From contig NZ_JBDLLW010000001.1 in the NCBI RefSeq assembly GCF_043789415.1, forward strand, positions 1,054,001 to 1,118,000: 64,000 nucleotides of DNA. The letters are read 5' to 3'. Numbering within the stretch: position 1 is the stretch's first letter; each line of letters opens with the position of its first letter. This document shows, one piece after another, positions 59,887-64,000 of the stretch. The translations under genes were made by a program, and so were the position numbers. Under the pieces are notes generated by a model. The model was not told the origin of the DNA, did not search any database, and saw only the letters and a list, made by a program, of their open reading frames with translations. Source of the DNA: Renibacterium sp043789415. Lineage in GTDB: Bacteria > Actinomycetota > Actinomycetes > Actinomycetales > Micrococcaceae.

Positions 59887-60183
59887 TTACTTCTCGACGG
59901 GCCCGCTACCGCCGAAGACCCAACCGACGCCCGCTCCGAAAGCGAGGTCCAACACGGTGGTGATGCCGATCATGATGATCACGAATACCAGCACCACCAA
60001 GGTGTAGTTGATCAACTCTTTGCGAGTCGGGGTGACGACCTTGCGAAGCTCGCCAATGATCTGGCGGACAAAAAGCGCAATGCGTCCAAAGAAGCCGAGC
60101 TTTCCGGATTGACCGCCCGCGGCGTCCTTGCGAGACTTCTTTGCGGGGCGATCAGGGGAGCTGCTGGCAGCTGTTTCAGTCAA
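59887..60183 (-). CDS. secE: Preprotein translocase subunit SecE
   Basis: 98 residues. A basic, lysine/arginine-rich N-terminus of about 40 residues, the conserved amphipathic LFVRQIIGELRKVVTPTRKELINYT segment, then one transmembrane helix (VVLVFVIIMIGITTVLDLAF). SecE clamps SecY in the protein-export channel. The start appears to be TTG at 60183 with AGCAGAAG upstream. The tRNA-Trp gene lies 43 bases before it. Confidence 0.95.
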   Translation of the reverse strand: MTETAASSSPDRPAKKSRKDAAGGQSGKLGFFGRIALFVRQIIGELRKVVTPTRKELINYTLVVLVFVIIMIGITTVLDLAFGAGVGWVFGGSGPVEK

Positions 60184-60226
60184 CTTCTGCTCTGCCTTAC
60201 TCGTCGATTTACTGGTGGATCGTGCG

Positions 60227-60299
60227 CAGGGCAGACAGGACTCGAACCTGCAACCTGCGGTTTTGGAGACCGCTGCGCTACCAATTGCGCCACTACCCT
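60227..60299 (-). tRNA. tRNA-Trp (anticodon CCA)
   Basis: 73 bases on the minus strand. The acceptor stem AGGGTAG/CTGCCCT is fully paired with one G-U. The anticodon loop is CTCCAAA with anticodon CCA, the T-loop is GGTTCGAGTCC and the discriminator is G. CCA is not encoded. It stands directly upstream of secE, a common actinobacterial arrangement. Confidence 0.96.
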
Positions 60300-60354
60300 A
60301 GGTTGGGATGTTGACTTCGATCCCCGCTCTTGCGAGGCCATGAAGGCGCGAACC

Positions 60355-60382
60355 ATCATGGTGATTTCAACACCGGAGTCAA
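60355..60382 (-). promoter_or_regulatory. Candidate tRNA-Trp/secE promoter
   Basis: On the minus strand TTGACT (60377-60382) and CATGAT (60355-60360) are 16 bases apart. Transcription would start about 50 bases before the tRNA. Confidence 0.55.
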
Positions 60383-60504
60383 GTCTACGCAATCTATCGC
60401 ACAACGTCGAACTCACCCCGGGAAACCCCTAAAGTAAAGGGTGAGGAGGCTCGCCCTGCTGTACTGGCTCCTCGATAGAATCCCCCGATACCGAAGGACT
60501 CGTC

Positions 60505-61689
60505 ATGACCTCCAGCCGCATCTCGCACCTCGTCGGATCAATCGCTGAATCAGCGACTTTAGCGGTCGATGCCAAGGCTAAGGCGCTCAAGGCAGCCGGT
60601 CGGCCGGTGATCAGCTTCGGGGCGGGCGAACCGGACTTCCCCACCCCCGATTACATCGTGGAAGCGGCGGTTGCCGCCGCCCGGGATCCCAAGAACCACC
60701 GTTACTCCCCCGCAGCTGGGCTGCCTGAACTGCGCGAGGCAATAGCCGCCCAGACCCTACGCGACAGCGCCTACTCGGTTGAGGCCTCCCAGGTGCTGGT
60801 GACCAATGGCGGCAAGCAAGCGGTTTACCAGACCTTCGCGACTCTGCTGGATCCGGGCGATGAAGTGCTGGTTCCCACCCCGTTCTGGACCACCTATCCG
60901 GAGGCCATCCGGCTCGCCGGAGGGATTCCAGTGGAGGTCTTCGCTGGCGCGGATCAAGGCTACCTGGTGACCCTTGAACAGCTTGAAGCCGCGATCACCC
61001 CGCGCACCAAGATCCTGCTCTTCGTCTCCCCTTCGAACCCGACCGGAGCAGTGTACTCAGCTGAGCAGACCCGCGAGATCGGCCAGTGGGCCGCAGCTAA
61101 AGGACTCTGGGTGGTCAGCGACGAGATCTATCAGCATCTGACCTACGACGGCGTGCCCTTCACCTCGATCGCTGCGGCGGCCCCGGAACTCGCAGATCGG
61201 GTGGTGCTGGTCAATGGCGTAGCGAAGACCTACGCGATGACCGGTTGGCGGGTGGGCTGGATGGTCGGCCCGCAAGACGTGATCAAGGCGGCCACCAATT
61301 TGCAGTCCCATGCCACCTCCAACGTCTCGAATGTCTCGCAGCGAGCCGCGCTGGCCGCTGTCTCCGGCCCGCTGAACGCGGTTCGTGAGATGGGGGTGGC
61401 CTTCGACCGGCGTCGTCGGAACATCGTTGCCGGGCTGAATGCGATTGAAGGAGTGGACTGCCCCACTCCGCACGGTGCTTTCTACGCCTACGCCGATGTC
61501 ACCGGTGTGCTGGAACGGCTGCAGCTGGCGAGTTCAGCGGAGCTGGCCTCGCTGATCCTGGACAAAGTCGAGGTTGCGGTGGTTCCCGGTGAAGCCTTCG
61601 GCCCCAGTGGTTACTTGCGGCTTTCCTACGCCCTCGGCGACGACGATCTGGCCGAGGGCGTTCGGCGGCTGCAGGAGTTCCTGGGGTAA
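60505..61689 (+). CDS. Pyridoxal-phosphate aminotransferase (aspartate aminotransferase type)
   Basis: A 394-residue class I aminotransferase. The substrate-binding start is PVISFGAGEPDFPTP, and the cofactor region includes VTNGGKQAVYQTF and VSPSNPTGAVYS. The catalytic lysine is in VNGVAKTYAMTGWRVGW, and the C-terminal arginine is in GYLRLSYAL. This is the I-gamma/AspB type that moves the amino group between aspartate and 2-oxoglutarate, sometimes also using prephenate. GAAGGA lies before the ATG. Commonly found next to secE in actinobacteria. Confidence 0.93.
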   Translation: MTSSRISHLVGSIAESATLAVDAKAKALKAAGRPVISFGAGEPDFPTPDYIVEAAVAAARDPKNHRYSPAAGLPELREAIAAQTLRDSAYSVEASQVLVTNGGKQAVYQTFATLLDPGDEVLVPTPFWTTYPEAIRLAGGIPVEVFAGADQGYLVTLEQLEAAITPRTKILLFVSPSNPTGAVYSAEQTREIGQWAAAKGLWVVSDEIYQHLTYDGVPFTSIAAAAPELADRVVLVNGVAKTYAMTGWRVGWMVGPQDVIKAATNLQSHATSNVSNVSQRAALAAVSGPLNAVREMGVAFDRRRRNIVAGLNAIEGVDCPTPHGAFYAYADVTGVLERLQLASSAELASLILDKVEVAVVPGEAFGPSGYLRLSYALGDDDLAEGVRRLQEFLG

Positions 61690-61719
61690 ATCAGTTCAGT
61701 CACCGTCTAGAGTGACCGC

Positions 61720-62358
61720 CTAGATCAGCTTCTTATTGACCGCCCAGCGGGTCAGCTCGTGCCGGGAGGAGAGCTGCAGCTTCCGCAGCACAGCTGAGAC
61801 GTGGGTCTCTACCGTTTTCACCGAGATGAACAGCTGTTTGGCCGTCTCCTTATAGCTGTAACCGCGCGCGATCAGCCGCATCACCTCGCCTTCCCGGGCG
61901 GATAACCGGTCCAGCTCGTCGTCGACCGCGACACCCGCGGTGCCGAAGGCATCCAGCACGAAACCCGCCAGGCGAGGCGAGAAGACGGCGTCCCCCTCAG
62001 CGACGGCTCGCACCGCTGCTGAGATCTCCTGCCCCGAGCTAGCCTTGGTGACGTAGCCGCGAGCTCCTGCGCGAATCACCGAGACCACGTCTTCGGCGGC
62101 ATCGGAAACGCTCAGTGCCAGAAATCGAACCTCCGCGAGCAGCGCCGAGCAGCGCTCGATGACCTCCCGCCCGCCACCGCCCAGGCCGCCGGGGAGATGA
62201 ACATCGAGCAGCACCACCTCTGGCCGATGCTCCATGATCATTGCGATCGCCTGATCAACGGTGGCGGCTTCAGCCAGTACGACGATGTCGGACTCCAGAT
62301 CGCTGCGCAATCCTGAACGGAAAATAGCGTGGTCGTCGACCACCACGACCTTGGTCAT
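61720..62358 (-). CDS. LuxR/NarL-type response regulator
   Basis: 212 residues. The receiver domain has acidic residues DD8-9, phosphoacceptor Asp52 (VVLLDVHLPGG), Ser/Thr in ALSVSD, and Lys in YVTKASSG. The helix-turn-helix near the end is LSAREGEVMRLIARGYSYKETAKQLFISVKTVETHVSAVLRKLQ. It overlaps the kinase gene by four bases, so it is the partner of that kinase and probably binds promoters of envelope-related genes. Confidence 0.95.
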   Translation of the reverse strand: MTKVVVVDDHAIFRSGLRSDLESDIVVLAEAATVDQAIAMIMEHRPEVVLLDVHLPGGLGGGGREVIERCSALLAEVRFLALSVSDAAEDVVSVIRAGARGYVTKASSGQEISAAVRAVAEGDAVFSPRLAGFVLDAFGTAGVAVDDELDRLSAREGEVMRLIARGYSYKETAKQLFISVKTVETHVSAVLRKLQLSSRHELTRWAVNKKLI

Positions 62359-63608
62359 CCTTGACTTTCCCTTCCTTCGCCGGGCATTTCAGCGGCACGC
62401 AGTGGCATGCTGAGGTGCACCTCGGTGCCCTCCTCAGAGGACCGAATACTCGCGGTGCCGCCGTGCCGGGACATCCTGCCGATAATGGATTCCCGCACGC
62501 CGAGCCGATCCGCGGAGACGGCGCTGAGCTCGAATCCGGGACCTCGATCGCGCACAAAGACCTCAGCCAATTCGGCCGTCGCCTCAAGGTACACCGAAAC
62601 GGCTGTTCCGGCGTGGCGCACCGAGTTCAGAATTGCCTCTCTGCTCGCCTGCACGAGAGCCTCAACGCTCGAATCCATCACGGCGTCGCCCACCGCAATG
62701 AGTTCCACCGCCACTCCATGAGTGGCTTCCAGCTCGGCTGCTGTGCTCTTCAAACGCGCCGTGAGATTCTGAGGATTGCGGCTGGCATCCTGATAGATCC
62801 AGTCGCGCAATTCTCTCTCCTGCGCCCGGGCTAGAGTGAGCACTTCCTGTTCGGAACCGGCTTTTCGTTGGATCAGAGCGAGGGTCTGCAGCACCGAGTC
62901 GTGCAGGTGAGCGGCAATCTCGGCCCGCTCGGTCTCGCGGACCCGGGCGGCACGTTCTTCTTGCAGATCACGCCAGAGCCGCAGCGCCCACGGCGTGAGC
63001 ACCAGCCCGACACCCGCCAATACGGCGAAGGCCGCAATGATCGCCGGCAGCACCCGGTCCCAGCCACCTCCCCCGGTCACCAAGACGATAACGCCCAGGG
63101 CCACCAGCACCAGCCCGGCCACCAAGCGGAAAATCCCCAGCGGACTGCGCTGCTGATCCCGTTCCGGAAGCACCGAATTGAGCAGCGCGGCACGCCTGCT
63201 GGCATCCAGTTGCATCCAGACCAGCACCGCGCCCGCACCGATCACCAGGAACGGGCCCACCGCCCCCAGTTGCAGATTCGCCCCGAGGGACTGAGCCAGG
63301 AAGAACACAGCGGCAAGCACTAGGACGATGCCGATGATGGCTTCTTTGACCCCACGGCGGCGCCAGAGTTCCCGGCCACTGTCCAATAGCTGAGCGGGCC
63401 CTGAGGCAGTGCGCTGAGTGGCCGAAGCCTCCGGGACCAGAGCCCAGAGCCAGAAGTAGAGCAACAGGCCTGAGCCGAAGAGAAAACTGGAAAGCGCCAT
63501 CACCAACCGCACGGTCGACACCGGCCAGCCGAGGTGTTCCGCCAGCCCAGAGCACACACCGGCAATCACCCGATCGGTGCTGCGAATCAGCGGAGGTCTT
63601 GGACTCAT
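62355..63608 (-). CDS. Sensor histidine kinase with N-terminal PspC domain
   Basis: 417 residues. Residues 1-60 are a PspC domain (RSTDRVIAGVCSGLAEHLGWPVSTVRLVMALSSFLFGSG). Several further helices run to about residue 205. A HisKA_3 dimerisation helix follows with the phosphorylated histidine in EIAAHLHDSVLQTLALIQ, then an ATP-binding domain with GVRESIIGRMSRHGG. The best start is ATG 63608; a TTG at 63620 is possible, and neither has a clear ribosome site. It faces a separate PspC-domain gene, so membrane stress is the likely stimulus. The classical N-box is weak but present (REAILNSVRHAG). Confidence 0.9.
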   Translation of the reverse strand: MSPRPPLIRSTDRVIAGVCSGLAEHLGWPVSTVRLVMALSSFLFGSGLLLYFWLWALVPEASATQRTASGPAQLLDSGRELWRRRGVKEAIIGIVLVLAAVFFLAQSLGANLQLGAVGPFLVIGAGAVLVWMQLDASRRAALLNSVLPERDQQRSPLGIFRLVAGLVLVALGVIVLVTGGGGWDRVLPAIIAAFAVLAGVGLVLTPWALRLWRDLQEERAARVRETERAEIAAHLHDSVLQTLALIQRKAGSEQEVLTLARAQERELRDWIYQDASRNPQNLTARLKSTAAELEATHGVAVELIAVGDAVMDSSVEALVQASREAILNSVRHAGTAVSVYLEATAELAEVFVRDRGPGFELSAVSADRLGVRESIIGRMSRHGGTASIRSSEEGTEVHLSMPLRAAEMPGEGRESQG

Positions 63609-63721
63609 GCATCGATTCAAGCACGTTCAGGGTCCCGATTCGGCTCAGTAGGGGTTGAATCAGGGTTCATTCAGGGGAACACCCGATAGTGTGTCGGCAG
63701 GATCGGCGGAAGGATTGAAGC

Positions 63722-64000
63722 ATGAGCGAAACACCAACCAATCCCTATCCGCAACCCGATAAATCCGATGAATCCTCCTCACCGGGCCCCGGTGCTGATT
63801 CCTCTGGCTTCACGAGCCGCACCGCATCACCGGGCGGAACGGCCGCTGCGGCGAATAACTTCTTCGGCTGGCTTCGCAGCCTGGGCATCGTGCGAGGCAG
63901 TGATCGCTGGATCGGCGGGGTAGCCAGCGGTGTGGCCGCTCGTTGGGGCATCGATCCGATCATCGTCCGAGGCATCATCGTGGTGGCCTCGATCTTCTTC
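63722..64000 (+). CDS. PspC-domain membrane protein, 5' part only
   Basis: An open frame of 93 codons running off the window. The first 50 residues are disordered and rich in P, S, G and D. A PspC domain follows (RGSDRWIGGVASGVAARWGIDPIIVRGIIVV), matching the N-terminus of the divergent kinase. ATG at 63722 with GGAAGGA eight bases upstream. PspC proteins sit in the membrane and are linked to envelope stress. Probably controlled by the divergent two-component system. Confidence 0.85.
   Translation, partial: MSETPTNPYPQPDKSDESSSPGPGADSSGFTSRTASPGGTAAAANNFFGWLRSLGIVRGSDRWIGGVASGVAARWGIDPIIVRGIIVVASIFF

Overview
The window looks like a chromosomal segment of a moderately GC-rich actinobacterium. 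I infer the Micrococcaceae (Arthrobacter / Renibacterium / Psychromicrobium neighbourhood) from the translation-gene order, the long acidic NusG N-terminus, frequent GTG/TTG starts and the GntR/LacI-controlled catabolic loci. The genus is a guess from sequence style, not a database result. I saw no rRNA, CRISPR array, insertion sequence, integrase or phage gene.

The backbone is the classic translation/transcription block, all on the minus strand: tRNA-Trp, secE, nusG, rplK, rplA (60.3-57.7 kb), rplJ, rplL (52.3-51.1 kb), rpoB, rpoC (28.7-21.1 kb), rpsL, rpsG, fusA, tuf (11.2-6.7 kb). The order is the conserved one, but three non-ribosomal inserts split it into four blocks. These are 5 kb of acetyltransferases between rplA and rplJ, about 22 kb between rplL and rpoB, and about 10 kb between rpoC and rpsL. 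Several gaps inside the blocks carry large stem-loops, notably rpoB-rpoC and rpsG-fusA, and there is a terminator-like attenuator in the rplJ leader.

Accessory modules from left to right are as follows. (1) A sugar-type MFS transporter is coupled to a GH1 beta-glucosidase (0-2.7 kb). (2) A 1,220-residue polytopic membrane protein is followed by a 42-residue one-helix protein; a perfect 14-bp palindrome lies upstream of the pair. (3) A secreted endonuclease I-type nuclease sits at 11.5-12.7 kb. (4) A phosphonate module (12.8-19.6 kb) combines a 2-aminoethylphosphonate-type ABC importer, an FAD amine oxidase, a GntR regulator and a PhnX-like hydrolase that keeps the Schiff-base lysine. (5) A cell-surface stretch (29-38 kb) holds hypothetical membrane proteins, an ALF-repeat/coiled-coil secreted protein with a tiny two-helix partner, a small secreted protein, and a trypsin-like protein lacking its catalytic histidine but carrying ricin and CBM42-like lectin domains. 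Two promoters here share an almost identical 34-bp triple-repeat element. (6) Thiolase and YbaK genes follow. (7) A complete-looking N-glycan utilisation locus (39.7-51.0 kb) contains GH38 alpha-mannosidase, a GH5 beta-mannosidase-like enzyme, a LacI regulator, a CUT1-type ABC importer without its ATPase, and a secreted GH85 endo-beta-N-acetylglucosaminidase. (8) Three tandem double-GNAT paralogues, two single GNATs and an HdeD-family membrane protein occupy 52.5-57.5 kb. (9) The right edge has an aminotransferase, a LuxR-type response regulator, a sensor kinase with an N-terminal PspC domain, and the start of a divergent PspC protein.

The working picture is a soil or host-associated scavenger. 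The GH85 enzyme cuts glycans outside the cell, the ABC importer takes them up, and GH38/GH5 trim them inside. The phosphonate module would liberate phosphate from aminophosphonates. Functional statements rest on motifs and context read by eye; no homology search was run.
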